From the NCBI GenBank assembly GCA_964496875.1, contig CAZCBH010000015.1, positions 10,126 to 74,125 on the forward strand: a stretch of 64,000 nt of DNA, written 5' to 3'. The stretch is from RI-106 sp964496875. GTDB taxonomy: Bacteria; Cyanobacteriota; Vampirovibrionia; Obscuribacterales; Obscuribacteraceae. A model generated the notes under the pieces. That model saw nothing but the letters and a program-made list of their open reading frames with translations. It ran no database searches and was not told the origin of the DNA. Both the position numbers and the translations under genes were made by a program. The number at the start of each line of letters is the position of its first letter. The first letter of the stretch is position 1. Shown here one piece after another: positions 25,839 to 35,950 of the stretch.

Positions 25839-28800
25839 CTACACTCCATGCCGATGCTCGTCTTTATTGATCAAGCTATAGATTGTCGGAAGAACGACAA
25901 GGGTCAAAAAGGTCGATGTGACCAGACCGCCGAGAACCACCGTGGCAAGCGGTCTTTGAATTTCGGCACCGGTGCCGTGGGACCAAATCTTGGGCAAAAG
26001 TCCCATTATCGCCACCAGCGCTGTCATCATAACCGGTCTCAGCCTCACTTTCGCTCCTTCGATGGCGGCATGTTTTACTCTAAGACCGCGTTCTTGCAGC
26101 TGCATTATATAACTGACCATGATCACCCCGTTCTGGACTGATACTCCGAAGAGGGCGATGAATCCTATGATGGCAGGAACCGATACTGGTTGATGCGAGA
26201 GGAAAAGGGCGATTATGCCTCCGACCATGGCGAAGGGGACGTTGAGCATGATAAGGCCTGCGTTTTTCAAAGAATTGAAAGAGGCGAAGAGAAGTATGAA
26301 AATCAGAAGCAAAACTATCGGAACCACCAGGGTGAGCCGGGCCATGGCCCGTTGCTGGTTTTCGAACTGCCCACCCCAGACCACACGATAGCCTTTTGGA
26401 ATCTTGACCTTTTCCGCCACTCGTTTTTGACAATCTTCTACGAAGCTACCCAGATCTCGTCCCCGCACATTAGCCAGAACGGCAGTACGACGCTCGCCCT
26501 CTTCTCGGTTGACCATGACCGTTCCCCGGGGCATGGTTATGGTGGCTAGAGATTTGAGCGGAATTCTCGCGCCTGATGCAGTCTCTACCGGTATCGATTC
26601 GATATCTTCGACGGTGTCTCTGAGACGATAAGGGAAACGCAGCACCAGACCGAAACGCTGGGTGTCTTCGATTACTTCGGTGACTATCTTTCCGGCGATG
26701 GCTGTTTGAATAATCTCTTGAATGTCTTCTACATTAAGACCATAGCGGGCGATCACTTTCCGATTCAACTTGATGCTGAGCTGAGGCAGACCGAGAATTT
26801 GTTCTTTTTGAATGTCGGCGGCACCGGGTACGTCGTTTACGATCGCCATTATCTCCGAGGCTATTTTGTCTACGGTTTTTAGATCTTTGCCGAAGATCTT
26901 GATACCTAAATCGGCTTTGATACCGGCGATGAGGTCATCGATCATGTCGCCAATCGGCTGGGAGAAACTGTAGATCAGACCGGGAATATGGTCCAGTCTT
27001 TTGGCCATTTGATTGACCAGCTCCTCTTTGACCTTGGTTGTCTTCCATTCGGAATGAGGTTTCAATCCTATATAGATGTCTGCGTTGTCGACCCCTTCCA
27101 GGTCTCCTCCCATGCCGGATCTTCCGATCTTGGAGACAACCACATCCACCTCGGGAAAAGCAATTAGCTCTTTTTCGACCAGTTGTATCACTCGCCTGGA
27201 TTCTGTATGAGAGGTGCTCGGCGCTACCTTGGTTCTAAGCAGTATGGAGCCTTCGTCGAGGCTGGGGATAAATTCGGAGCCAAGAAAAGGCATGATGCAA
27301 AGCGATCCGGCCAGCATCGCCACGCAGATAGCGATGGTTGTCTTCGGGTACTTCATCGAAAGATAGAGGCTGGGGCTGCAGATCTTCTTGCCGTAGGTGA
27401 CTATGGGGCTGTGCTTTTCTACGATTTTGCCCCGCATGAACCAGTAGCATAGTAGAGGGATGAGGGTGAGGGAGCAGAGCAGTGCTCCTACCAAGGCATA
27501 GATGAAGGTGAGAGCGAGGGGATGGAACATCTTGCCTTCCACCCCTTCGAGGGTGAAGAGTGGCAGATAGACGGCTATGATAATGGCGATGGCGAAGACA
27601 ATCGGTTTTCCCACTTCCTGGGCGGCATTGCGTACAATCTGAAGCCGGTCTTCAGCCGAGGGCGGTTCGTCGCGCTCGGAGGCTTCCGAGAGATGGCGAA
27701 ATATATTCTCGACCATGACCACGCCGGCATCTACGATGACACCGAAATCGACCGCGCCAAGAGTCATGAGATTGGCACTGAGACCGGTGAACTTCATGAG
27801 GATGAAGCTGAATAGTAGAGCAAGCGGGATAATCACCGAGACTATGAGAGCGCTTGGAATATGAAGCAGAGCCGCAAAAAGCACCACTATTACAAGACCG
27901 CCTGAGAAAAAGAGAATCTCTTTGACGGTTTCTATGGTCTTTTCCACCAGTTCTGTCTGGTCGTAATAAGGTTTCAGAGAGACCCCTTCGGGGAGCTCTT
28001 TGCGAATCTCTTCTATTCTCTCTTTGACTCTTTCTACAACCGCTTTGGTATTCACCCCTTTTCGGGTGAGGACCATGCCGGTGACCGCTTCGCCTTTGCC
28101 GTCCATAGAGGCCGAACCTCGGCGAAAGGCAGGACCGATGCGCACTTCTGCCACCTGGCCGACTTTGACCGGGACTCCGTTCTGCTCTTTGAGAACGATA
28201 TTGCGGATATCTTCAATCCCTTCGATTAATCCGATACCGCGGATGATGACCTCTTCTCCGCCCCGGACGATGAAATTGCCTCCGGCGTTGACATTGTTTG
28301 CGGCAAGAGCCTGGGAGACATCTTTGAGGGTGATTCCATAACCTTTTAATGCCGGGGGTGAGACGAATACTTGATATTGTTTGACATAACCGCCATAGCT
28401 CACGATGTTGCCTACCCCGGGTACCGAGCGCAGGCGCCTTGCTACGAACCAGTCTTGAATGGTTCTCAACTCTGTGAGGTCGTGGCGGTCACTCTCCAGG
28501 TAATAGTCATAGACATTGCTGAAGGTCGAGACCACTGGACCGAGCTGGGGTTTGGGCACTCCTGTGGGCAGAGATAGAGAATTCAGTCTTAAGTTGACCA
28601 GGTTGCGAGCCCAGTAGACATCGGCGTCATCTTCGAATATAACCGTCACCACCGAGAGGCCGAAGCTTGAATTAGAGCGGATTTTCGTAATCTTAGGCAA
28701 GCCGTTCATGCCGGTCTCAATCGGGAAGGTGACCAGCTTCTCCACCTCTTCGGAGGCCATGCTCTCCGGTTCTGTGATGATCTGAACCTGGACATTGCTC

Positions 28801-28925
28801 ACATCGGGAAAAGAATCCACCGATATGTTGAGCATGCTCCAGACCCCGAAACAAGCGATGCCTACTACCGCTGCTGCGGTGAGCAGGCGGTTTTTCAAGG
28901 CGAATTCAATGAGCTTGTCTACCAT
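25839..28925 (-). CDS. heavy-metal efflux RND permease (CusA/CzcA family), second system
   Basis: This encodes 1028 residues of the HME-RND family. The N-terminal DSFPDVSNVQVQIITE and NVYDYYLES are typical of CzcA/CusA. The proton-relay helix reads LGAVDFGVIVDAGVVMVENIF, and the C-terminal GFIALFGVSVQNGVIMVSYI is intact. It pumps metal ions using the proton gradient. It is clearly a different subfamily from the pump at 17855. The adaptor gene ends 3 bp before its start. No outer membrane channel is encoded in this operon, so it may share the TolC-like protein at 16076. Confidence 0.95.
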   Translation of the reverse strand: MVDKLIEFALKNRLLTAAAVVGIACFGVWSMLNISVDSFPDVSNVQVQIITEPESMASEEVEKLVTFPIETGMNGLPKITKIRSNSSFGLSVVTVIFEDDADVYWARNLVNLRLNSLSLPTGVPKPQLGPVVSTFSNVYDYYLESDRHDLTELRTIQDWFVARRLRSVPGVGNIVSYGGYVKQYQVFVSPPALKGYGITLKDVSQALAANNVNAGGNFIVRGGEEVIIRGIGLIEGIEDIRNIVLKEQNGVPVKVGQVAEVRIGPAFRRGSASMDGKGEAVTGMVLTRKGVNTKAVVERVKERIEEIRKELPEGVSLKPYYDQTELVEKTIETVKEILFFSGGLVIVVLFAALLHIPSALIVSVIIPLALLFSFILMKFTGLSANLMTLGAVDFGVIVDAGVVMVENIFRHLSEASERDEPPSAEDRLQIVRNAAQEVGKPIVFAIAIIIAVYLPLFTLEGVEGKMFHPLALTFIYALVGALLCSLTLIPLLCYWFMRGKIVEKHSPIVTYGKKICSPSLYLSMKYPKTTIAICVAMLAGSLCIMPFLGSEFIPSLDEGSILLRTKVAPSTSHTESRRVIQLVEKELIAFPEVDVVVSKIGRSGMGGDLEGVDNADIYIGLKPHSEWKTTKVKEELVNQMAKRLDHIPGLIYSFSQPIGDMIDDLIAGIKADLGIKIFGKDLKTVDKIASEIMAIVNDVPGAADIQKEQILGLPQLSIKLNRKVIARYGLNVEDIQEIIQTAIAGKIVTEVIEDTQRFGLVLRFPYRLRDTVEDIESIPVETASGARIPLKSLATITMPRGTVMVNREEGERRTAVLANVRGRDLGSFVEDCQKRVAEKVKIPKGYRVVWGGQFENQQRAMARLTLVVPIVLLLIFILLFASFNSLKNAGLIMLNVPFAMVGGIIALFLSHQPVSVPAIIGFIALFGVSVQNGVIMVSYIMQLQERGLRVKHAAIEGAKVRLRPVMMTALVAIMGLLPKIWSHGTGAEIQRPLATVVLGGLVTSTFLTLVVLPTIYSLINKDEHRHGV

Positions 28926-28928
28926 CTA

Positions 28929-30356
28929 TCAGTGCAGTTGTGAAATCTCCGTCTTGAGCATGAGGCTGCCCTGGGTCGCTACAACCTCGCCTTCCGATAG
29001 TCCCGCCAATATTTGACAGAACTTCTCTCCTTCGAAGCCTACTTTTACCCGGCGTTCTTCAAAGCCTTCAGGCGTTTTCACGAATACAATCTTTTCGTCG
29101 GCGTGTTCTTGAATGGCGTCATTGGGGCAGGCAAGCACCGTTTCGGGAGTGCCTTCCAGTTCGATTTCGGCGAACATGAATTTTTTGAGCAGACCTTTGG
29201 CGTTGTCGAGCCGGGCTCGAACCGCCACAGTTCTCGTGCTCTGGTCGACCAGGACACTTATATAGCTCACCGTTCCCTCAAAAGTTTCGCCCGGATAGCT
29301 GGCGATATGAATTTTGACATTGTCTCCCAGTTTCACTTTGCCCAGATCTACTTCGGGTAGATCCACCCGCAATAGCATGGTCGACATATCGCTTATGGTG
29401 AAGATGAGCCGGTCCGGCTTCACTTGCTCGCCGATGGCAACATCGCGAAAAGTGACGATGCCTCCTATAGGTGCGATGATACGCACGATACCGCCAATTT
29501 GACCGGTGCTCAGGACTTTGTTGATCATAGTCTGATCGCAACCCAGAAACTGCAGGCGCTGGGTGAGCATCTTCACATGGTTCTTGGCCCGCTCCGCTTC
29601 GGCCTGGGCCAGTTGATAGTCTCTTTTGAGCATGGCTCGATTTTTGTAGAGGTGCTCTTCTCTGGCGAGATTGGCCTGGCATTCTTCGAAATTGACCTGG
29701 GCTTTGGCAAGGGTAGCCTTGGCTGTTACATAGTCTTTGGTGGCGGCGATTTTCTCTTTGTAGAGGCCGCTCAGGCGGTTGTATTCTGACTCGGCCAGCT
29801 CCTTTTGAACCTTGGCTTCGTTATAGAGCGCTCTTGCCGTTATCAGCTGGGTTGGTCGACGAACCTGTTCTTCGTAGATTTGACGCTCTCTTTCTTCGTG
29901 GAGTTCAGCGATTCTCAGCTTCGCTTTGCCTTCCAGCAGCTGAGACTGAAGGTCCGAGATCTCGCGGCTGTCTATTAGTGCCACCACCGCGCCCTTGTTG
30001 ACATATTCGCCTGGTTTGACGGGAATATCCGTCACTCTACCGGACATCCTCGTGCTGATGTCCACCTCTTTCTGGACGTCGGGCTCGATTCTGCCGGTGA
30101 GATGTAGGGGGACAGCTACCGGCCGTTTTTGAACGACTTCGGTCTTCAGTTCGAGCCGTTTAATGACCTCGTCTGTTACTTTCAGTACCCGGGGACCGGT
30201 TATTGTTTTGGACTCGGGTTGGTCGGTCTCTTCTTCGTGCTTACCACAGCCACCGAGCAAAAAGAGCATGATAAGCAGCATAGCCGCTGCAGCCGCTATG
30301 CCGTGATATGGTTGGAACCGTATCTGGTTGCTTGGTAAATAGTGGGAAATTCGCAC
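28929..30356 (-). CDS. RND efflux periplasmic adaptor lipoprotein, second system
   Basis: This encodes 475 residues from GTG 30356 (an internal ATG at residue 26 is possible). The lipobox LGGC follows a strongly hydrophobic stretch. Standard membrane fusion protein order: VTDIPVKPGEYVNKGAVVALI, a long coiled-coil hairpin (residues ~150-265), APIGGIVTFRDVAIGEQVK, then PGETFEGTVSYISVLVDQSTRTVAVRA. It links pump 25839 to an outer membrane duct. It has no His-rich metal-binding N-terminus. First gene of a minus-strand operon. Confidence 0.94.
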   Translation of the reverse strand: MRISHYLPSNQIRFQPYHGIAAAAAMLLIMLFLLGGCGKHEEETDQPESKTITGPRVLKVTDEVIKRLELKTEVVQKRPVAVPLHLTGRIEPDVQKEVDISTRMSGRVTDIPVKPGEYVNKGAVVALIDSREISDLQSQLLEGKAKLRIAELHEERERQIYEEQVRRPTQLITARALYNEAKVQKELAESEYNRLSGLYKEKIAATKDYVTAKATLAKAQVNFEECQANLAREEHLYKNRAMLKRDYQLAQAEAERAKNHVKMLTQRLQFLGCDQTMINKVLSTGQIGGIVRIIAPIGGIVTFRDVAIGEQVKPDRLIFTISDMSTMLLRVDLPEVDLGKVKLGDNVKIHIASYPGETFEGTVSYISVLVDQSTRTVAVRARLDNAKGLLKKFMFAEIELEGTPETVLACPNDAIQEHADEKIVFVKTPEGFEERRVKVGFEGEKFCQILAGLSEGEVVATQGSLMLKTEISQLH

Positions 30357-30568
30357 CGGGACACCAGATTAGTACAGCAGATCTACTACCATCAGACAGG
30401 ATACACGAAAAGTCTTATATTCTCTATTGAACTGTTTTGAAAGTTAAAATCCCCTTGGCGACTACCGGTAACCGCAATATCAAGAGGCTCGCCTAGGCTC
30501 GATTGCTCCAGCCTCTCCAATCTTGTCTATAATTGGTTTGCGTTATTAAGAGGTGGGGATTTCCTGTT

Positions 30569-30868
30569 TTGCGTCTCGATAAATGGTTGAAAGTATCGCG
30601 CCTTATTAAACGGCGTACGGTTGCCCAGATGGCCTGCGAGCAGGGGCGTGTCTATATCAACGATAAACCGGCCAAGTCTGCTTCTACGGTCAGGGAAGGT
30701 GACAAAGTCCATATCGAGTTGGGCTCCAGGGCCCTGACCATCAAGGTTTTGTCCGTGCCTCTTAAGGCGCCCCGGGCGAATCTGGCTTCTGAGACCTACG
30801 AAATTCTGGAGGAAATTCGCCGTCCGCCGGAAATATTGGAGTGGTTGCCGGAAGACGAGATGTGGTAG
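30569..30868 (+). CDS. rqcP: RqcP-like S4-domain RNA-binding protein
   Basis: This encodes 99 residues. The S4 domain covers most of the protein (MRLDKWLKVSRLIKRRTVAQ, GRVYINDKPAKSASTVREGD), matching Bacillus RqcP/YabO closely in its first 60 residues. RqcP binds 23S rRNA and tRNA on stalled 50S subunits and stabilises P-site tRNA during Ala-tailing by RqcH. The start is set at TTG 30569, where family alignment begins, with AGAGGTGGGG about 11 nt upstream; a GTG at 30533 would add 12 residues. Single-gene unit. Confidence 0.85.
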   Translation: MRLDKWLKVSRLIKRRTVAQMACEQGRVYINDKPAKSASTVREGDKVHIELGSRALTIKVLSVPLKAPRANLASETYEILEEIRRPPEILEWLPEDEMW

Positions 30869-30994
30869 CGGTGGAAGCCAGTCGTCTATTGAAGCCGGCC
30901 ATACTTAAATTCGGCAACTTTGGCATCGAAATCCGAGATTAGATCGTCCTTAAGAAGATCCTCTCATGACTCGAAGCTTCACCGGATATAGTGA

Positions 30995-31020
30995 CCGCGC
31001 CCTATTTCAGTAAGGCGCGG
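30995..31020. terminator. stem-loop between rqcP and rpoD
   Basis: Perfect 7-bp G+C-rich arms (CCGCGCC and GGCGCGG) flank a 12-nt loop in the intergenic region between the convergent genes rqcP and rpoD. A second weaker stem (ATTGCA/TGCAAT) followed by a T-run lies just downstream on the plus strand. One or both probably terminate transcription. Confidence 0.4.
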
Positions 31021-31088
31021 ACTAATATTGCAAAAGGCACTAAATCCGGTGCAATTTTTCTTTTGGGATTCAGGTCTGGGCTCGATCT

Positions 31089-32174
31089 CTAATCGTCGAT
31101 ATATTCCCGAAGCCTGCGACTGCGATTGGGATGTCTCAACTTTCTCAGGGCTTTTGCCTCGATCTGCCTAATTCTCTCTCGGGTTACTCCGAAGAGCTGA
31201 CCGACCTCTTCGAGGGTCCTGGTTCTGCCGTCATCGAGGCCGAAGCGCAGTCTGAGCACATCCCTTTCTCTGGGTGAAAGACCGGCCATGACTTCGATGA
31301 TGTCTTCCCGCAGTAACTCCTGGGTGACATTGCTGGCCGGAGTCTCGGCGTCGCGGTCTTCGATGAAGTCGCCCAGCTTGCTATCTTCCTCTTTGCCTAT
31401 GGGTGTCTCTAAAGAGATCGGCTCCTGGGCCACCTTGACAATATCGCGCAGTTTACTGACCGAAATTTCCATCGCTTCGGCAATCTCTTCTTCGGTCGGT
31501 TTTCTGCCTTTATCCTGGGCAAGCTTTCTGGTTATCTTCTTGAGCTTGTTAATAGTCTCGACCATATGCACCGGTATTCGGATGGTCCTGGCCTGGTCGG
31601 CTATGGCCCGGGTTATCGCCTGACGGATCCACCAGGTGGCATAGGTGCTGAATTTATAGCCCCGTTCATAGTCGAATTTCTCGGCGGCTCTAATTAATCC
31701 CAGATTCCCTTCTTGAATCAGGTCGAGAAAAAGCATGCCGCGTCCGACATATTTTTTGGCTATGGAAACCACCAGTCTCAAGTTCGCCTGGGTGAGCTTC
31801 CGCTTGGCAATCGCCCCTTCGGCTCCACCCATCTCTATTTTTCTGGCGAGCTCGATCTCTTGGTCGGCTTTCAAAAGCGGAATGCGTCCTATCTCCCGAA
31901 GATACATCCTTACCGGATCGTCGGAAGAGAGGCTCTTGGAAACGGTCTCGAGATTCTCTTCTTCCTCTTCTTCGCCTTCTTCTTGTTCGAGTTCGGCATC
32001 ATCCGGATCGTCCTCTTCGTTGGACGTCGACAACAGGTCGTCAAGACCGGATTTCTGTCGTTGCTTGCCGGCCTCTTCGAGTTTGTCTAATCTTTTTATG
32101 AAAGAGTCTTCCTGGCTCTTGCCCTTGGTTTTCTCTTTGCTCTTACTCTTACTGTTACTTTTGCCTTTAGTCAC
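31089..32174 (-). CDS. rpoD: primary sigma factor SigA/RpoD
   Basis: This encodes 361 residues of a group 1 sigma-70 factor. A Lys/Ser-rich then Glu-rich N-terminus replaces long region 1.1. Region 1.2 (DDPVRMYLREIG), region 2 (GNLGLIRAAEKFDYERGYKFSTYATWWIRQAI), region 3 and region 4 (RTLEEVGQLFGVTRERIRQIEAKALRKLRHP) are intact. It directs housekeeping transcription. GTG start overlaps the dnaG stop by 4 bp, so the two are translationally coupled, as in the macromolecular synthesis operon but without rpsU in front. Confidence 0.97.
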   Translation of the reverse strand: MTKGKSNSKSKSKEKTKGKSQEDSFIKRLDKLEEAGKQRQKSGLDDLLSTSNEEDDPDDAELEQEEGEEEEEENLETVSKSLSSDDPVRMYLREIGRIPLLKADQEIELARKIEMGGAEGAIAKRKLTQANLRLVVSIAKKYVGRGMLFLDLIQEGNLGLIRAAEKFDYERGYKFSTYATWWIRQAITRAIADQARTIRIPVHMVETINKLKKITRKLAQDKGRKPTEEEIAEAMEISVSKLRDIVKVAQEPISLETPIGKEEDSKLGDFIEDRDAETPASNVTQELLREDIIEVMAGLSPRERDVLRLRFGLDDGRTRTLEEVGQLFGVTRERIRQIEAKALRKLRHPNRSRRLREYIDD

Positions 32175-34279
32175 ACCTTGGACTCCATGCTGGGTCGCTG
32201 TATATATTTAGCCTCCATCGGCTCAATTTTATTCTTCAAAAGTACTAATTCTTCCAAACTTTTTGATGAACGTAATTCTACCGCTAATCTTGTCAAAGTA
32301 ATTATTGTAGTCTGAATCTCTCTCTCTTCGCCATCATCCTGGGCATTAACCAGTCCAGTACGCAGGGTCTGAATCAGGTTGCTCATTCTCTCTTCTAGTA
32401 TTCTGGCGCGACAGTTCATGACCACCACATCGACAGGAAGGTCCTGTTTCTGGAGAGCATCCGCTTTTAAAATTATCTCGGTAAGATAGGCCGAAAGTCT
32501 GTGATCCGGAGCCAGTCGGTCCTGGAGCTGGCAGCGGAGATCCTCTATGCTTTCAAAGGCCGAGCCTATGCCTTCTATGGTCTCTTTGATTTTTTGATGC
32601 TCCGCGCTCAGCAGTCTTTCGGATTCCATGGCGGATAGAACCCGTTTGTGATCTTCGCGGGAAATCAGATAGAGGGCGAGCAGCTGCTTCTCCGCTTCGG
32701 TATGACCGGCCGGAGCCGCTCTTTTGCTATCGAGACCGCCGAAACGTGGTCTTTCTGGCCGGGGCTCTTCATAGTCGCTATTGTCACGGTCTCTGTCATA
32801 GGGCCTTTTGCCTTTGAAGCTGCCTCCGCCCTTGAAATTACCGCCGCCACCTTTGAAATTACCGCCTTTGCGCTGAAAGCCCTGGCCGCCTTGATAATTT
32901 CCTTCTCGCTGAAAGTTGGCGGCACGCATGGCGGCGCGCTCCTCTTTGTCGAGACCGTGCTCTCTTCTATAAAGATTGACATCTGAAAGGAGCTCCTCTT
33001 CTCGGATATTAATCCTGCCTGCCAGCTGGCGGATGTATTCCATCCGGTTGACCGCCATTTTGAGCTGCGAAATAATCGGCACGACATTTGCTGCTGCCTC
33101 TATTCTGCCGGTATGGCTCGATAAAGCGCTTTTAGCCAGAACCTCTTCAATCTGATAGTCAATCATAAGAGGGGCGTTTTCAATGGCATCGGCAAAAATT
33201 GCAGGACCGCTTTCGTCCTGGCGCAGGCATTCGTCGGGGTCCTTGCCCCCTGGAACTCTTATCACGCGCAGCTCTATGCCTATACCTTCTGCTATCTGGC
33301 TGAGGGTCTCCACCCCGCGCTGGACGGCTCGGGCGCCGGCATCATCAGCGTCGAAAGAGAGATAGACCCGCTTCGATTCGGTATAGCGCACCAGAAGCTT
33401 GGCCTGCTGCTCTGTGAGAGCTGTTCCCAGGGTGGCTACCGTGTTGCCGAAGCCGAACTGATGGGGGGTGATCGCATCGAAATAGCCTTCCACGACAATC
33501 ACCGAATCTTTCTCGCGGATCTGATCTTTGGCGAGATGCATGCCGAAAAGATGCAGCCCTTTGTGATAGATGGGGGTTTCGGGAGAATTCAGATATTTGA
33601 CCTGATCATCTCCCAGGGTTCTGCCTCCAAAAGCGATGACCCGACCGCGGTCGTCACAAATAGGGATCATGAGCCGGTTGCGAAAAAGATCGAAATAACT
33701 GGTGCCGCCCTGTTTCTGTCTCACAAGACCGGCTTCGGCCAGGGTGGCGCTCCCTGCTTTGCCGTTGGCGGTTAAATAATTGAGCAGGCTGTCCCAGGTA
33801 TTGGGGGCATAGCCCAGGCGGAATTTTTCTATGGTTTCGGCGGTAATGCCTCGTTTTTCCAGGTACTTACGAGCCTCTTCTCCTTCAATAGATTCTTTCA
33901 AGAGCTTTTGATAAAAGACTGTGGCTTGTTCATAGAGCATGAAAATGGCGCTGCGCCGGTCGTGCTCCTGTTTTTCCTGCTCGGTTTCTACTAAGGCGAC
34001 CCCGTACTTTGCGGCCAGGTCCCGCACCGCTTCGTAGAAATTGACTCCTTTTATTTTCTGGACAAAGGCGAAAACATCGCCCCCTTCGGCACAGCCGAAG
34101 CATTTGAAAATACCCTTGTCTTCATTGACGGTGAAAGAAGGGGTCTTCTCTTTATGGAAAGGGCAGAGCCCTTTGTGATAATTTCCGGCTCTCTTCAGAA
34201 CAACGGTCTCGGAGATGACATCCTTGATGTTGGCTCTGGCTCTGACTTCGGAAATGACATCAGTGGTGACGCCTTTCAA
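32171..34279 (-). CDS. dnaG: DNA primase with Gly/Lys-rich linker
   Basis: This encodes about 702 residues. The zinc-binding domain has CPFHKEKTPSF and CFGC; the primase core and TOPRIM domain follow (VIVVEGYFDAI, YLSFDADDAG). A C-terminal helical domain should bind the replicative helicase. Unusually, the linker before that domain is a ~55-residue Gly/Lys/Arg-rich low-complexity stretch with repeated GGNFKGG. The start is set at TTG 34279, directly before the conserved DVISEVRARANI with AGAGAGG upstream; a frame opening at 34381 adds 34 unmatched residues. Synthesises RNA primers for replication. Confidence 0.95.
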   Translation of the reverse strand: MKGVTTDVISEVRARANIKDVISETVVLKRAGNYHKGLCPFHKEKTPSFTVNEDKGIFKCFGCAEGGDVFAFVQKIKGVNFYEAVRDLAAKYGVALVETEQEKQEHDRRSAIFMLYEQATVFYQKLLKESIEGEEARKYLEKRGITAETIEKFRLGYAPNTWDSLLNYLTANGKAGSATLAEAGLVRQKQGGTSYFDLFRNRLMIPICDDRGRVIAFGGRTLGDDQVKYLNSPETPIYHKGLHLFGMHLAKDQIREKDSVIVVEGYFDAITPHQFGFGNTVATLGTALTEQQAKLLVRYTESKRVYLSFDADDAGARAVQRGVETLSQIAEGIGIELRVIRVPGGKDPDECLRQDESGPAIFADAIENAPLMIDYQIEEVLAKSALSSHTGRIEAAANVVPIISQLKMAVNRMEYIRQLAGRINIREEELLSDVNLYRREHGLDKEERAAMRAANFQREGNYQGGQGFQRKGGNFKGGGGNFKGGGSFKGKRPYDRDRDNSDYEEPRPERPRFGGLDSKRAAPAGHTEAEKQLLALYLISREDHKRVLSAMESERLLSAEHQKIKETIEGIGSAFESIEDLRCQLQDRLAPDHRLSAYLTEIILKADALQKQDLPVDVVVMNCRARILEERMSNLIQTLRTGLVNAQDDGEEREIQTTIITLTRLAVELRSSKSLEELVLLKNKIEPMEAKYIQRPSMESKV

Positions 34280-34516
34280 GGAAAAGACCTCTCTTGGGAT
34301 TTCGTATCCCGTTCTATAGATTAACTTCGTCAGTTCATTATCTGTCGAACCGGCTCGAAAACTAATTAATTGATTTCTCAACTTTAAATATGGCTTTTTC
34401 TGAACCCTCTCTTCTGTATGTGGTTTTTATATATTTTGCTTTCGCTTCTGGGATAATGCAGTTTGATATTTTCCGGAATCTCTTGAGAACAGTTTCGCAA
34501 ATAAGGCAGATAGCTC

Positions 34517-35950
34517 ATGAAAACATTGATCAAAAACGGACGAATTGTCACCGCGGTAGATGACTACCACGCTGATATTCTGATTGAGGACGGAAAGATC
34601 TCGACTATATCCAGAAGTCTCGATATCGCCGCCGACAAAGTGATCGATGCTAAGGGCAAGCTTGTCATACCCGGGGGCATCGATGCTCATACCCATATGG
34701 ACATGCCTTTCGGGGGGACGGTATCAGCTGACGATTTCGAGACCGGCACCCGGGCTGCCGCCCATGGCGGCACCACCACCATCATCGACTTCGCCATTCA
34801 ATCGAAAGGTCAGGAGATTCGTGAAGCGCTCGATATATGGCACAAGAAAGCCGATGGCAAAACCGCAATAGACTACTCTTTTCACATGATCGTCACCGAC
34901 TTGCCCCGGGAGAAACTGGGTGAGATGAAGAAGCTCATCCACAACGAAGGGGTGACAAGTTTCAAGCTCTTCATGGCTTATCCCGGGGTCTTGCTCTCGG
35001 ATGATGCCACCATATATCGCGCCATGTGTACTGCCGGAGAGGAAGGTGGCCTTGTCTGTATGCATGCTGAAAACGGCATTGTAATCAACGAGATCATCGA
35101 AAAGGCTCTTGCTGAAGGAAAGCGGGAGCCGAAGTTTCATGCCCTGACCAGACCGACGAAAGCCGAGGCGGAAGGTGTGAACCGGGCGATAGCTCTTGCC
35201 GAGATGGCCGAGTCGCCGGTGTACATAGTCCATCTGAGCTGTCACGATGCCCTGAAAAAAGTCCAGGAAGCAAGAGACTATGGAGTGCCGGCCTTTGCCG
35301 AGACCTGCCCTCAGTATCTATTCCTCGATCATACTTTCTATGAAAAGCCCGAATTTGAAGGCGCCAAATATGTGATGACCCCTCCTTTGCGGGATAAAGC
35401 CAATCAGAAAGAGCTCTGGAACGGGCTGCGCATGAACGACCTTCAGGTTATTTCCACAGACCACTGTCCTTTCTGCTTCAAAGAGCAAAAAGAGCTCGGT
35501 CGGGATGATTTCTCCAAGATACCCAATGGTGGACCTGGAGTAGAGGACAGAATGAGTCTGGTCTTCAACGGCGGGGTAGTGGAAGGACGCATTTCTCTAA
35601 ATAGATTTGTCGAATTGACTTCCACAAACGCTGCCAAGATTTTTGGTCTTTTCCCGCGCAAAGGGACGATTGCTGTGGGCTCCGATGCCGATATCGTCAT
35701 CTTCGATCCCGAAAAGAAAAAGACCATCAGCGCCGATACTCATCACATGAATGTCGACTACAGCTGTTACGAGGGCTTCGAAGTCCAGGGCGTTACCGAG
35801 ACCGTGCTCTCCCGGGGCAAAGTGATTATCGAGCAAGGCAAGTATGTAGGAAAAGCCGGCGACGGCAGTTTCGTGAAGCGTTCTCGTATAGACCTGAGCA
35901 CCGGATCGCCTCGTCCTTTCGGCAAGGAGGCTCTTTTGGTCACAAGATAA
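34517..35950 (+). CDS. hydA: dihydropyrimidinase / D-hydantoinase
   Basis: This encodes 477 residues, the standard length. It is an amidohydrolase with the metal motif GGIDAHTHMDMPFGG, the carbamylated lysine in GVTSFKLFMAYPG, histidines in CMHAENG and VYIVHLSC, and the final Asp in STDHCPF. It hydrolyses the cyclic amide bond of dihydropyrimidines or hydantoins. Pyrimidine catabolism partners (dihydropyrimidine dehydrogenase, beta-ureidopropionase) are not next to it, so the natural substrate is open. The same fold is used by dihydroorotase and allantoinase, but the motif order fits hydantoinase best. Confidence 0.9.
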   Translation: MKTLIKNGRIVTAVDDYHADILIEDGKISTISRSLDIAADKVIDAKGKLVIPGGIDAHTHMDMPFGGTVSADDFETGTRAAAHGGTTTIIDFAIQSKGQEIREALDIWHKKADGKTAIDYSFHMIVTDLPREKLGEMKKLIHNEGVTSFKLFMAYPGVLLSDDATIYRAMCTAGEEGGLVCMHAENGIVINEIIEKALAEGKREPKFHALTRPTKAEAEGVNRAIALAEMAESPVYIVHLSCHDALKKVQEARDYGVPAFAETCPQYLFLDHTFYEKPEFEGAKYVMTPPLRDKANQKELWNGLRMNDLQVISTDHCPFCFKEQKELGRDDFSKIPNGGPGVEDRMSLVFNGGVVEGRISLNRFVELTSTNAAKIFGLFPRKGTIAVGSDADIVIFDPEKKKTISADTHHMNVDYSCYEGFEVQGVTETVLSRGKVIIEQGKYVGKAGDGSFVKRSRIDLSTGSPRPFGKEALLVTR

